Positions 1 through 8,928 of a DNA stretch of 64,000 nt are shown here, one piece after another. Every line of letters starts with the position of its first letter. The first letter of the stretch is position 1. A model generated the notes under the pieces. The model searched no databases and was not told the DNA's origin. It saw nothing but the letters and a program-made list of their open reading frames with translations. The stretch covers positions 3,410,001-3,474,000 of the forward strand of contig NZ_JAIWZC010000001.1 in the NCBI RefSeq assembly GCF_020297485.1, written 5' to 3'. Both the position numbers and the translations under genes were made by a program. Origin of the DNA: Enterocloster clostridioformis (GTDB lineage: Bacteria; Bacillota; Clostridia; Lachnospirales; Lachnospiraceae).

Positions 1-624
1 AGAAACTTGGTTGAATGGGTAACCGGTTTTAATACCATCATTACCAATATCATCAAGGCTGTCATGCACGTCGCGCCAATTGGAATCTTCTGTCTGCTGG
101 CAAACGTGGCGGGCTCCACCGGCTTCAAGGTCATTATTCCTATGATTAAATTCCTGGGAGTATTGCTTCTGGGAGACGCTGTCCAGTTCCTTATTTATGG
201 GCCGCTGACAGCTGCTCTCTGCAAAGTAAATCCTGCAAAGATGCCTAAGAAATTCGCTAAAATGTCCATGAACAGCTGCGGAGCGGCCCTTTGTTATGTG
301 GCTGCAATCTTCTTTATGGCACAGTCCACAGGAGTCCAGCTGACCACCTCTCAAATGGGAATGGCCATCCTGCTGTCATGTCTGATGTGCATGGGAACTA
401 TCGTTGTACCGGGAGGTTCCGTAATCGTTTATACCTTCCTTGCCTCCTCGCTGGGGCTGCCGCTGGAAAGTATCGCTATCCTTATTGGTATTGACTGGTT
501 CTCAGGAATGTTCAGAACACTTATGAACGTTGACGTTGATGTCATGGTGGGCATGCTTGTATCCAGCAAGCTGGGCGACCTGGACAGAGATGTGTATAAT
601 GAGACGAAGGCAGTAGAGTACTGA
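1..624 (+). CDS. Dicarboxylate/amino acid:cation symporter, C-terminal part
   Basis: The frame is open from the first base, so the start lies outside the window. About 207 residues remain, with several hydrophobic helices. A conserved small-residue and proline stretch (GTIVVPGGSV) and a following DWFSGMFRTLMNV segment correspond to the substrate/Na+ binding end of the DAACS (SDF) family, where a D...R.N pattern in the last helix contacts the substrate. The family imports C4-dicarboxylates, glutamate/aspartate or serine/threonine with Na+ or H+ at the cytoplasmic membrane. The substrate cannot be read from this fragment. It ends just before a bidirectional terminator. Confidence 0.85.
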   Translation, partial: RNLVEWVTGFNTIITNIIKAVMHVAPIGIFCLLANVAGSTGFKVIIPMIKFLGVLLLGDAVQFLIYGPLTAALCKVNPAKMPKKFAKMSMNSCGAALCYVAAIFFMAQSTGVQLTTSQMGMAILLSCLMCMGTIVVPGGSVIVYTFLASSLGLPLESIAILIGIDWFSGMFRTLMNVDVDVMVGMLVSSKLGDLDRDVYNETKAVEY

Positions 625-640
625 ATTTTAATTAAAAGGA

Positions 641-710
641 GCGTGTCTGCGGCTCATTCCTCTCACGGTAATATCAACCGTGGGAAGGATGAGCCGCAGA
701 CACGCTTTTT
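641..710. terminator. Bidirectional rho-independent terminator
   Basis: A 20-bp near-perfect stem starts GCGTGTCTGCGGCTCATTCC and is closed by its complement, followed by TTTTT. It separates the convergent symporter (+) and MoxR (-) genes. Confidence 0.9.
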
Positions 711-718
711 GCATTTTA

Positions 719-2242
719 TCACAGCTTCTGCCTTATGGCCTGCTCCTGTTCATCAAAGAGCAGATCCTTATTGTACTGGTAATAGCGTTCACACTCATAT
801 TCATCCAGGAACCGGACACACGCTTCGCTGGTATTCAGCTCCGTGACAAATATAACCATTTCCTGGCCGTTTCCAAAGGCAGCTTCCATGAAGTCAAAGG
901 CGTGCTCCAGACGGCTGCCGCAGTCCTCCTTCATAGCCTCATAGCAGTCGCTGTGCTCCATGAATTTTGTGCGCACCCATTCCCAGGCCTGCTCCCTGTC
1001 CTCAACGGCTTCCTTTCTCATCTGCTGGGCATATTCCTCCAGCATGATTCGCACGCTGAGCCACAGGCGGTCCTCCCGCCTTCCTGACAGTCCGCTTTTC
1101 TTCCTGCGAAAACGCTCCTCCTCCAGCTCCTGAGCCAGGGACGCCAGAACCATGGCAGGCGCTTCGGATTTATCCGGTATTGCAGATGTTTCCGCCCTGC
1201 CTGCCATCTCCTGGCGGTAGCTCTTAAGCTGCTCCATCAGAAGCTCCATGAAGGCATTCTTATCCCACAGCTTCTTAAACCCTTCCGTCAGCTTGGACAA
1301 AATCAGGCATGTAACGCTGAGACGCTCATCAAAGGGCGCCCTGGCAACCCGGCCGCACAATGCCTCCCGTATGACGCCCCGCAAAATCTCATCCACCTGA
1401 TACTCATTCTGATATTTATAATACAGCTCCAGATAATTGGCAAAATCCTTTGCGATTCTGGGGTGCTGGATATACTGGCTGATCACATCCCTGTCAGCCC
1501 TTTTGTCCAGACTCTCATAGACCAGAATCAGCTGGGATAGGTCCTCCCAGGCCCTTGGGGTGGCGAACAGCTTTCCGTCCACTGTTGTCTCTATCTGGCA
1601 GAAATTCTGTCCCTTGATGTTCAGATAGGAGATAATGGCCGGATGGATATTCTCAGCATATGCATACTCCTTCCACACCCCCAAATCCGGTTCCACGTCA
1701 ATCCGCTTGATCCGGTCCAGGGTGACCACATCGAATTCCCTTACAGATTTGTTATACTCCGGCGGATTGCCGGCAGCTGCGATAATCCAGCCCTCCGGTA
1801 TCTTATGGCTTCCGAAGGTCTTGCACTGGAGAAATTGCAGCATGGTCGGAGCCAGGGTCTCGGATACGCAGTTGATTTCATCAATAAAAAGAATCCCTTC
1901 CTTAAGACCTGTTTCCTCCATCCGGTCATAGATGGATGCCACAATTTCACTCATGGTATACTCCGTCACCGCATACTCCCTGTCTCCATAAGTCTTTTTC
2001 TCAATGAAGGGAAGGCCCACCGCGCTCTGTCTGGTGTGATGGGTGATGGTATAGGATATCAGTCCAATCCTGCATTCCCTGGATATCTGCTCCATTATCT
2101 GAGTCTTTCCCACTCCGGGAGGACCGATCAGCAGCACCGGCCTCTGCCGTATGGATGGTATGACGTACTCTCCGTTCTCATCCTTTAAAAGGTATGCTTC
2201 AATGGTATCCTTTATCTCTTCCTTAGCCCGCTTAATATTCAT
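719..2242 (-). CDS. MoxR-type AAA+ ATPase
   Basis: 507 residues. Walker A is GPPGVGKT near residue 40 and Walker B is ILFIDEIN near residue 117, followed by a sensor-1-like AAAGNPPEYN. This is the MoxR/RavA-like clade of AAA+ ATPases, which act as chaperones together with von Willebrand A proteins. The C-terminal 250 residues are charged and helical and match nothing I can name. The gene lies 44 bp downstream of the VWA-protein gene, the usual MoxR-VWA pairing, and is last in a seven-gene minus-strand operon. The client process is not known. Confidence 0.8.
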   Translation of the reverse strand: MNIKRAKEEIKDTIEAYLLKDENGEYVIPSIRQRPVLLIGPPGVGKTQIMEQISRECRIGLISYTITHHTRQSAVGLPFIEKKTYGDREYAVTEYTMSEIVASIYDRMEETGLKEGILFIDEINCVSETLAPTMLQFLQCKTFGSHKIPEGWIIAAAGNPPEYNKSVREFDVVTLDRIKRIDVEPDLGVWKEYAYAENIHPAIISYLNIKGQNFCQIETTVDGKLFATPRAWEDLSQLILVYESLDKRADRDVISQYIQHPRIAKDFANYLELYYKYQNEYQVDEILRGVIREALCGRVARAPFDERLSVTCLILSKLTEGFKKLWDKNAFMELLMEQLKSYRQEMAGRAETSAIPDKSEAPAMVLASLAQELEEERFRRKKSGLSGRREDRLWLSVRIMLEEYAQQMRKEAVEDREQAWEWVRTKFMEHSDCYEAMKEDCGSRLEHAFDFMEAAFGNGQEMVIFVTELNTSEACVRFLDEYECERYYQYNKDLLFDEQEQAIRQKL

Positions 2243-2286
2243 GTCCTGTTCTCCTGCTCTGTGGGATAATCAACGCATCCCTGCTT

Positions 2287-3648
2287 CTATTGTCCATGTC
2301 CGTTCCTTTTTCCCGGTCTGTACTCCATAATCTGTTCCTCCTCCAGCACCACCTTCATGGCCCAGGGAGGCACGGATTCATCGGAAAACATATTCTCTAT
2401 GAACACAAAGGCCGTGTCGTAGGAGGGTGCCTGAACCGGATAGATTCCCTTGCCGTCCGTGAAATAAATAAGCCCCTTTAGGGAGGCTGTCTGACGGCTT
2501 TTCTTAAGCCCGTTCACATATTCAAATGCCGGTCTGAAATCCGTTCCCCCGCTTCCTCTAATCTCGAAATCATCCATATAAGCCTTCAGTTCCTCCTGGC
2601 TTGTAACCAGCACGTCCGATCGCACAGCGTCATCACACTGTATGATGTGTAAATGGACCTTCTTAAAATAACTCTCAGTCTCAGACAGCACGTCGTAAGT
2701 CTCTTCCAGGAACCGTCTCACCAGCTCCCCGGAACAGGACATGGACGTGTCAATGACAATGGCGAAATCCTCCACCCGGTATACCTCTCTGGACTCCAGG
2801 GGCTCGATGAGGGGCATATTTCCGTAGAGGGACAAGCCGTAGGTATAAAACGCGTAGTCAAATGAATCCGGGTCCACCTGCATTTCTTCCTTCAGAACCG
2901 CAAACTTTTGCAGAAACCGGCTGTAGTCGTATCTCTCCCGGTTTTCCACCCGCACTTCCTCCAGCAGGCTCCGGTTGTCCTCAGACGCGTCCTTTGAACC
3001 GGTTTCCAGCTCCGTCTGCATCTTTTCCCGGTTATCATTCCACTCATTCTGCCTGGACCGGGCGATCTTGGGGCTGTCCTCCTGCTCCCACAGATCATGG
3101 CTGTCCACGAAGAATTCCGCCTTCAGCATGTCCAGGCGGCGTTCAGGAAGCTCCATCTCCAAAAGGGCCCTGTAAACCCGCTCCGCTGTCAGGACATGCC
3201 CTTTTTCCGCCAGAGCCTTCTCAAGCCTGAGATACATCTCCCTCCTGAGGGCGCTCCTCGGCACATGGACACATTTCTGGTATAATCCGTCAATGACGTA
3301 CTCCATGGCAATGTCGCAGGACAGGTCCCAGTATCCCTTATCCCTGCCCTTACGTGTATACATATGACAAAACAGGCAGTGGAACAGCATATGGAGATAC
3401 CCTCGGTTCACCAGCGTCCTGCCCCTTTTATACAGGCCCAGCAGATAATCCGGCCCATAGTGGATCAGATGCCCGTCCGTCCCCAGTCCCTCCCTTGCCC
3501 AGTCAGCCTCAAAGCCCAGACTGCTGAGGGACACATCCAGAAATTTCATGTTTACATACAGCTCGCTTCTGGCCTGGCAGAGAATCCTGGCGCACAATGT
3601 CACCTGGTCCAGCTCCTCCAGCTGCCTTTTCCTGACAGGATCTGTCAT
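2287..3648 (-). CDS. VWA-like metallopeptidase-related protein (DUF2201 type)
   Basis: 453 residues. The N-terminal half resembles the putative metallopeptidase domain that accompanies DUF2201 proteins, with a helical HMLFHCLFCHMYTR stretch near residue 90 that looks like a degenerate zinc-helix. The C-terminal half carries a VWA-like fold with a MIDAS-type DTSMSCSG near residue 300 and a later GSGGTDFRPAF. It overlaps the upstream DUF3783 gene by 4 bp and precedes the MoxR ATPase gene, so the two probably form a MoxR-VWA chaperone pair. No signal peptide is seen, so it should be cytoplasmic. Confidence 0.75.
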   Translation of the reverse strand: MTDPVRKRQLEELDQVTLCARILCQARSELYVNMKFLDVSLSSLGFEADWAREGLGTDGHLIHYGPDYLLGLYKRGRTLVNRGYLHMLFHCLFCHMYTRKGRDKGYWDLSCDIAMEYVIDGLYQKCVHVPRSALRREMYLRLEKALAEKGHVLTAERVYRALLEMELPERRLDMLKAEFFVDSHDLWEQEDSPKIARSRQNEWNDNREKMQTELETGSKDASEDNRSLLEEVRVENRERYDYSRFLQKFAVLKEEMQVDPDSFDYAFYTYGLSLYGNMPLIEPLESREVYRVEDFAIVIDTSMSCSGELVRRFLEETYDVLSETESYFKKVHLHIIQCDDAVRSDVLVTSQEELKAYMDDFEIRGSGGTDFRPAFEYVNGLKKSRQTASLKGLIYFTDGKGIYPVQAPSYDTAFVFIENMFSDESVPPWAMKVVLEEEQIMEYRPGKRNGHGQ

Positions 3649-4064
3649 GGCTGCTGCCCTGCCGTCATGGTCTCATGTTCTTCCTTTAATTCCTGGTACA
3701 GATGGTAGAAGGTCCAGTCACTGTTATGTTCTGTCAGCACTGCCTTCAGGGCAATCCTGGGCACACCGGCCCCGCGCAGTCCGGACAGCAGCATGTCCAG
3801 TCTCTGGCCGGAGAACTGTTTTAATACCATGACCTCCTCCGGTATGACCGGAAGTTTTCCCGGAACAGCCCCGGCGCTTTCTTTAGCGGCCTCATAGCCT
3901 TCCATCCCGGCAAGATATCCAACCTTCTCCAGGACCTGTTCCGGTCCTATATTCTTTATGCGCACGCCCATGCGGACCAGTACGCTCTTCATCATAGCCA
4001 CATGCTTCATTGTCTCCGGTCTGCCCGGATTATAGTACAGCACAGTCTCCATCATCTTTGCCAT
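3645..4064 (-). CDS. DUF3783 domain protein
   Basis: 139 residues, cytoplasmic, no membrane segment. The second half (VMVLKQFSGQRLDMLL... and an ALKAVLTEHNSDWTFYHLY stretch) matches the pattern of Firmicute DUF3783 proteins, whose function is unknown. The final codons overlap the start of the VWA gene by 4 bp, which suggests translational coupling. Placed in the MoxR-VWA unit by position only. Confidence 0.65.
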   Translation of the reverse strand: MAKMMETVLYYNPGRPETMKHVAMMKSVLVRMGVRIKNIGPEQVLEKVGYLAGMEGYEAAKESAGAVPGKLPVIPEEVMVLKQFSGQRLDMLLSGLRGAGVPRIALKAVLTEHNSDWTFYHLYQELKEEHETMTAGQQP

Positions 4065-4128
4065 GTCCTGCCATCTCCTTTCATCAGGGCCTGTTTACAG
4101 CCCCTTACCGCACTAAGTCATGCGCCGC

Positions 4129-4176
4129 CTTCCCGGTGTCAGTTCTTCCCGGTGTCAGTTCTTCCCGCTGTCTACT
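4129..4176. repeat. Three tandem 16-bp repeats
   Basis: Three consecutive copies of CTTCCCGGTGTCAGTT; the last copy is diverged and runs into the stop codon of dtd. They fill part of the 107-bp gap between dtd and the DUF3783 gene. Probably replication slippage. Confidence 0.8.
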
Positions 4177-4627
4177 CTCCAAACAGCTCCTGGCTGTCAA
4201 GCATCAGGGTAAAGGGTCCGTCATTGAGAAGCTCTACCTTCATGTCTGCTCCAAACCGTCCCTTCTCCACCACATCCACATGGGTCCTGCACCGCTCCAT
4301 AAAATGCTTGTACAGGGACTCCGCCATCTGGGGAGCTCCTGCCTTTATAAAGCTGGGCCTGTTTCCCTTGCGGCAGTCCGCGTACAGGGTAAACTGGCTG
4401 ACCACCAGCAATTCCCCCTCCACATCCTCCAGTGAGAGATTAGTTTTTCCATTTTCATCCTCAAATATCCGCAGACGGCAAATCTTATCCGCCATCTTCT
4501 CAGCCATCTGCCTGGTGTCTCCGTCCGCCACTCCCAAAAGGATAAGGAAACCTTTTCCAATCCTTCCCAACAATTCTCCGTCCACGGTCACGCTGGCCTG
4601 CGTCACCCGCTGTACCACTGCTCTCAT
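4172..4627 (-). CDS. dtd: D-aminoacyl-tRNA deacylase
   Basis: 151 residues, the usual DTD length. Family signatures are visible: MRAVVQRV at the N-terminus, the catalytic SQFTLYAD near residue 78, and the NDGPFTL cross-subunit motif near the C-terminus. It hydrolyses the ester bond of D-aminoacyl-tRNAs, and of glycine mischarged on tRNA-Ala, keeping D-amino acids out of proteins. It works as a cytoplasmic homodimer. It lies 16 bp downstream of the GDPD gene in the same operon. Confidence 0.95.
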   Translation of the reverse strand: MRAVVQRVTQASVTVDGELLGRIGKGFLILLGVADGDTRQMAEKMADKICRLRIFEDENGKTNLSLEDVEGELLVVSQFTLYADCRKGNRPSFIKAGAPQMAESLYKHFMERCRTHVDVVEKGRFGADMKVELLNDGPFTLMLDSQELFGE

Positions 4628-4643
4628 ATGATTTTATCTCCTT

Positions 4644-6446
4644 TTATCTCAGCATCATTTTCAGATATTCCATAAGGGTCTCGGTGGTTTCCTCCCTGTA
4701 GAGTATCTCCCTGGCCCGCACCGGATAATCCGTGATGATATTGTCCACACCTAACAGTTTCATTTGTTCTATCTCTGTCTTGCTGTTCACGGTCCATACA
4801 TGGACCGCCTTGCCCTTTTCATGGGCTGCTTCCACCAGTTTCCTGCCCACAAAGCTGGAACGGATGCTGATGAAGTCAATATATTCATTATCGTAATACG
4901 TTCCGTAGGCAGCCGCCAGGATGTATCCTGTCCTCAGCTCAGGAGCCATCTCCTTCACCCGCTCCAGATATCCCAGCTTAACCGAAGTGATGACACATTG
5001 CTCCTCCATTCCATATTCCCGGACCAGGGCAGCCACCTGCTCCGGCAGACTGGAATCATTCCCTATATTCTTAAGCTCAATATTCAGCTTCATGCGGCCC
5101 TTGCAGGCTTCCAGCACTTCCTCCAGGGTGGGTATACGCTCCCCGGCAAACTTCGGGCTGAAATGGCTTCCCACATCCAGCCTGCTTACCTGGTCATAGG
5201 TCATGGTTCCCAGCCTGCGGTCCACCCCTGCCACCCGCTTAAGGTTCAGATCGTGGCATACCACCACGATGCCGTCCGCAGTTGTCTGTACATCGATCTC
5301 ACTGTAATCCGCCATCTCCTCCATGGCCGCCTCAATAGCCGCCATGGTATTCTCCGGGGCCATCCGGGAACTTCCCCTGTGGGCCGTTACCTCTGTCTGC
5401 CCCAGCACATCCCAGTCAGGGGATGTTCCGTTATATACCATATCGAATATGAGAAACAGGCTGGCTCCTGCCAGCGCCCCTGTTATGGTCAGTATCCATT
5501 TTCTCTTTAAATGCAGCTCATAGGGCATGGTAAAATCCCAGGGCGCTCCATGGGCACTTTTCATGCCATACTGGTAATATATCACGGTCAGGGCTCCAAA
5601 GTCCACCAGGGGAGCCAATATTCCTCCTATGAACAGGACCACCAGCTCCAGTCTGGCGCACACGGCTGACAGAACAGCCATGGCCGCATAGCTGTCCACA
5701 AACAGGGTGACTATCACGGCGGATATCACCACAATGACCACGTATATGAGAACCAGTCCCACAGCCAGCCCCAGATTCACCACCACCAGCAGGACCACCG
5801 CCCTGAGGCTGCGTCCCTTTAAAAGCTCCATGCTCCTTCTGAAGCCGTCGCCAAACTGCTTCTGCTCAATCATGCAGGCAAAGAACACCAGCATGGTAGG
5901 TATCCCTATGAGCACCAGAGCAGCCGCCAGCAGTACCAGCCCCAGTCGGGCAGCCGGCGCGTGCAGGATTTCGTACATGACAAAATTAAGGGGTTTTATC
6001 CTTGTGAGAATCCGCAGCAGCAGATAGCTGTTCATCATCAGATAATCAGCCAGAGCCAGGGGCAGAAGCTTCCAGTTCCTGCCCTTACACGCATCCCATG
6101 CCTTGCCCAGCGCGCCCTTTAAAATGTACACGGAATCCACCCGCATGGAATAGGCCGCGGACTGGTAGGCAGTGATAAGGCCCCCGATTTCCACCACCAT
6201 GAGCACCATGCCCAGCACCGCCGCTGCCAGGGCGCAGACAATGGTTGCCGGGCGCAGAAGAAAGGCTCCCATATTACTCATGGTCAGATAACTGTATCCT
6301 GCCATGCGCAACGAGAACCTTAGGAGCTGGTTTACCAGCCTGATATAGAATGTGCCTGCAACCAGCCGGAACAATACTTCAAAAATTACCAGCTGGCGCA
6401 GGTTCAGTTTAATTACCTGGTCTGTCTCTTTTATCAATCGGTTCAC
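4644..6446 (-). CDS. Membrane-anchored glycerophosphodiester phosphodiesterase
   Basis: 600 residues. The first ~320 residues hold about seven hydrophobic helices, matching the GDPD-associated membrane domain. The C-terminal ~250 residues form a GDPD TIM barrel: HRGSSRMAPENT with the catalytic His and metal Glu, EIDVQTTADG, CHDLNL, and a late HVWTVN. It hydrolyses glycerophosphodiesters to glycerol-3-phosphate and an alcohol, probably in lipid or teichoic-acid turnover. The start is GTG, and its first base directly follows the stop of the alarmone synthetase gene, so the two are coupled. Confidence 0.88.
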   Translation of the reverse strand: MNRLIKETDQVIKLNLRQLVIFEVLFRLVAGTFYIRLVNQLLRFSLRMAGYSYLTMSNMGAFLLRPATIVCALAAAVLGMVLMVVEIGGLITAYQSAAYSMRVDSVYILKGALGKAWDACKGRNWKLLPLALADYLMMNSYLLLRILTRIKPLNFVMYEILHAPAARLGLVLLAAALVLIGIPTMLVFFACMIEQKQFGDGFRRSMELLKGRSLRAVVLLVVVNLGLAVGLVLIYVVIVVISAVIVTLFVDSYAAMAVLSAVCARLELVVLFIGGILAPLVDFGALTVIYYQYGMKSAHGAPWDFTMPYELHLKRKWILTITGALAGASLFLIFDMVYNGTSPDWDVLGQTEVTAHRGSSRMAPENTMAAIEAAMEEMADYSEIDVQTTADGIVVVCHDLNLKRVAGVDRRLGTMTYDQVSRLDVGSHFSPKFAGERIPTLEEVLEACKGRMKLNIELKNIGNDSSLPEQVAALVREYGMEEQCVITSVKLGYLERVKEMAPELRTGYILAAAYGTYYDNEYIDFISIRSSFVGRKLVEAAHEKGKAVHVWTVNSKTEIEQMKLLGVDNIITDYPVRAREILYREETTETLMEYLKMMLR

Positions 6447-7106
6447 TTAAGATTCTTCCGACCTTTCCTTCTGCTCCCTGGCAAATGCCGTGATGGCCTC
6501 GTTAAGCGAAAACATCTTGGCATCCAGCATATCCACCATATCGGCGCAGGCCTTTAGTTCCTTCAGCAGGTTCTCCGGGGCATTTCCCTCGAACTTATAC
6601 GCAATCTTATGTTCCAGGCTGGCCCAGAAATCCATGGCAACGGAACGTATCTGAATCTCCACCTTGGTCTCCACCGGTCCATCCGTGAGATAGACCGGCA
6701 CAGTTACTACCATATGATAACTCTTGTATCCGTTGGGCTTGGGGTTCTTGATATAATCCTTTACATGAAGGACAGTCACATCCCCCTGAGCCGCTATCAT
6801 GTCGGCTATCTGGTAGATATCCGACGTGAACGAACATATAATCCTGATACCGGCGATATCGCTGAGGCATTCCATCATATTCTCAATGGTCACCTCATAT
6901 CCGTCCTTCTTAAGCTTCATGACAATGCTTTCAGCTGACTTCAGTCTGGATTTGATATGCTCGATGGGGTTATAATCATAACGGTTGGCAAACTCGTTAT
7001 TTAATATTTCAATCTTTGTATTGACCTTTTTTAGTGCTGAATCATAGAGAAACATCACTGAACGCCATTGGTCAACCTGGTCGTCCGCTTTGGGGATATT
7101 GGTCAT
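6447..7106 (-). CDS. Small alarmone synthetase (RelP/RelQ-type GTP pyrophosphokinase)
   Basis: 219 residues with only a synthetase domain: no HD hydrolase, TGS or ACT domain. Motifs are HIKSRLKSAESI (ATP-site RxKxxxS), DIAGIRIIC, KPNGYKSYH (G-loop) and an EIQIRSVAMDFWASLEHK core with the catalytic Glu. Such enzymes transfer pyrophosphate from ATP to GDP or GTP to make (p)ppGpp or pGpp when transcription of the gene itself rises. It is second in the operon, 23 bp after the S1 gene. RelQ rather than RelP is my leaning, but this is not settled. Confidence 0.9.
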   Translation of the reverse strand: MTNIPKADDQVDQWRSVMFLYDSALKKVNTKIEILNNEFANRYDYNPIEHIKSRLKSAESIVMKLKKDGYEVTIENMMECLSDIAGIRIICSFTSDIYQIADMIAAQGDVTVLHVKDYIKNPKPNGYKSYHMVVTVPVYLTDGPVETKVEIQIRSVAMDFWASLEHKIAYKFEGNAPENLLKELKACADMVDMLDAKMFSLNEAITAFAREQKERSEES

Positions 7107-7129
7107 TCCTATCCCTCCTTACCTTAAGC

Positions 7130-7906
7130 CTAGAGTTTAAGCCCCTTTAACAGGTCGCCTAACCCTGTGGATACCGTACCGGTCTCCTTGTAGTCAAATG
7201 TCTCATGCTCTTCTCTGTCTGCCTGCTGTTCTGCCAGAACCTTCATGCTCAGGCTTAGCTTGCCCTCCTGTGTTGAGAGAATCTTTACCTTCACGGTCTG
7301 TCCCTCGGTCAGGACCGCGCTGGGATGCTTGATTCTCTGGGTGCTGATCTGGGAAACGTGAAGCAGTCCGTCCACGCCGTCGTCCAGCTTAATGAAGGCG
7401 CCGTAAGGCTTGATGCTGTCCACAGTGCCTTCCACGATATCCCCGGCCTTGAACTGGGCCATGCGCTCCTTCTTCTGCGCTTCCTTCTTCTCCTTCTCCA
7501 CCTCGCGTCCGGAAAGCACCAGTCTCTTCTTCTCCGGATCAACCGTGATGATGACAGCCTCCACATACTTGCCCTGCCAGTCTTCCAGTTTCTCCACATA
7601 CTCTGTGGACAGCTGGGATGCGGGAATGAATGCCCTCACTTCCTCCAGGGATGTGACCACGCCGCCCTTCACTGCCTCGGCAATCTTAACCTTGACAACG
7701 GTCCTGTCCTCCATCATCTGAGCGAACCGGGCCCATTTCTCCCCCTCGCCGCTCTCCTCCTCGGCAATCTCGATGTGTCTCTGGTTCAGGGTCTTATAGG
7801 AAGCCTCCAGTTCGGCCGCATAATCCTCCATGGTCTCCACGGGCGCAGCCTCCTTTACCTCTTCCGTCACTTCAGTCTCCAGCTCTTTGTTCAGTTCTTC
7901 ACTCAT
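7130..7906 (-). CDS. S1 RNA-binding domain protein (ribosomal S1-like)
   Basis: 258 residues with two S1 (OB-fold) units: one near residues 60-130 (less typical) and a clear one near 150-220 containing FKAGDIVEGTVDSI, GAFIKLDDGVDGLLHVSQIS and VKVKILS. Short S1 proteins of Firmicutes bind mRNA and ribosomes or act as stress proteins. It is the first gene of the minus-strand operon, preceded by an AGGAGAG ribosome site. Confidence 0.82.
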   Translation of the reverse strand: MSEELNKELETEVTEEVKEAAPVETMEDYAAELEASYKTLNQRHIEIAEEESGEGEKWARFAQMMEDRTVVKVKIAEAVKGGVVTSLEEVRAFIPASQLSTEYVEKLEDWQGKYVEAVIITVDPEKKRLVLSGREVEKEKKEAQKKERMAQFKAGDIVEGTVDSIKPYGAFIKLDDGVDGLLHVSQISTQRIKHPSAVLTEGQTVKVKILSTQEGKLSLSMKVLAEQQADREEHETFDYKETGTVSTGLGDLLKGLKL

Positions 7907-8038
7907 AATTACTCTCCTCGCCTTCTGTACATTTTACCAAAATATATTCCTTACCATTATAACAACAACCCACCTAATATTTCTATAGTTTTATGACGAA
8001 AATTATACCTTTTTTATTTTTTATCCTTTTTTTACGCC

Positions 8039-8067
8039 TTTTCACTGTCCTGAAAATATGATATGAT
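8039..8067 (+). promoter_or_regulatory. Candidate promoter for the PHP-LysR pair
   Basis: TTTTCA, 17 bp, TATGAT, about 50 bp upstream of the PHP gene. The -35 is weak. The divergent region toward the S1 gene also contains a TATAAT on the minus strand (7956-7961). Confidence 0.45.
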
Positions 8068-8118
8068 GCATTCAGCGGCTAAAACGTCTCAATGTTCGCT
8101 AGAAAGGACCTGCTTTCC

Positions 8119-8928
8119 ATGATAGATTTACTGGACCTGCACACACATACAACGGCCAGCGGCCATGCCTATAACTCCCTTTACGAGATGGTTCACTCGG
8201 CTTCGGCCAAAGGATTGTCCCTGTTCGGATGCTCCGATCATGCCCCTGCCATGCCCGGCAGCTGCCATTCCTTCCATTTCATCAATTTTAAAGTCCTGCC
8301 AAGAACCCTTTACGGCGTCAGGCTGATGATGGGCGTGGAACTGAATATTATGGATTATGACGGAACCGTGGACCTGGAACAGAGCGTCCTGGAACCCCTG
8401 GACTATGCCATAGCCAGCCTGCACCAGCCCTGTATCCACAGCGGCACGGCGCTTCAGAATACTAACGCTTACCTGGGGGCGCTTAAAAATCCCCTGATCC
8501 ATATTATCGGACATCCGGATGACAGCCGTTTCCCCATAGACTATGATACACTGGTGGCTGCCGCCGGAGAACACCATAAACTTCTGGAGGTAAACAACAG
8601 CTCCTTAAACCCCTTAAGCTTCCGCGTGGGAGCCAGGAATAATTATATAAAAATGCTGGAACTGTGCAGACACTACGGCACCAGCATCATTATAAACAGC
8701 GATGCCCACTGCGAAGCGGACGCGGGCAATCACGCCTTTGCGCACGCTCTCCTGGAGGAAGTGAACTTTCCACGGGAGCTGATAGTCAACACCTCCCTGG
8801 ACCGGCTGTGCTGCTTTCTTCCCAAAGCAGCCGCCATCCTGGCCCAGCGGGAGGATGAGCGCTGCGGTCACCTGTACCGGCCCGTTACAATGGAGGAAGG
8901 AAACGCTCCGGGAGGAAATGAGTCATGA
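8119..8928 (+). CDS. PHP-domain phosphatase/hydrolase (YcdX-like)
   Basis: 269 residues. Metal-binding histidines and aspartates of the PHP fold are present: DLHTHTTASGHAY at the start, CSDHAP near residue 46, GHPDD, and the terminal NSDAH. This is the YcdX-type branch, metal-dependent phosphoesterases of mostly unknown substrate. A start ATG 27 bp further upstream is possible, but an AGAAAGGA ribosome site lies inside that extension, so I use 8119. The end overlaps the LysR start (ATGA), so the two are coupled. Confidence 0.82.
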   Translation: MIDLLDLHTHTTASGHAYNSLYEMVHSASAKGLSLFGCSDHAPAMPGSCHSFHFINFKVLPRTLYGVRLMMGVELNIMDYDGTVDLEQSVLEPLDYAIASLHQPCIHSGTALQNTNAYLGALKNPLIHIIGHPDDSRFPIDYDTLVAAAGEHHKLLEVNNSSLNPLSFRVGARNNYIKMLELCRHYGTSIIINSDAHCEADAGNHAFAHALLEEVNFPRELIVNTSLDRLCCFLPKAAAILAQREDERCGHLYRPVTMEEGNAPGGNES

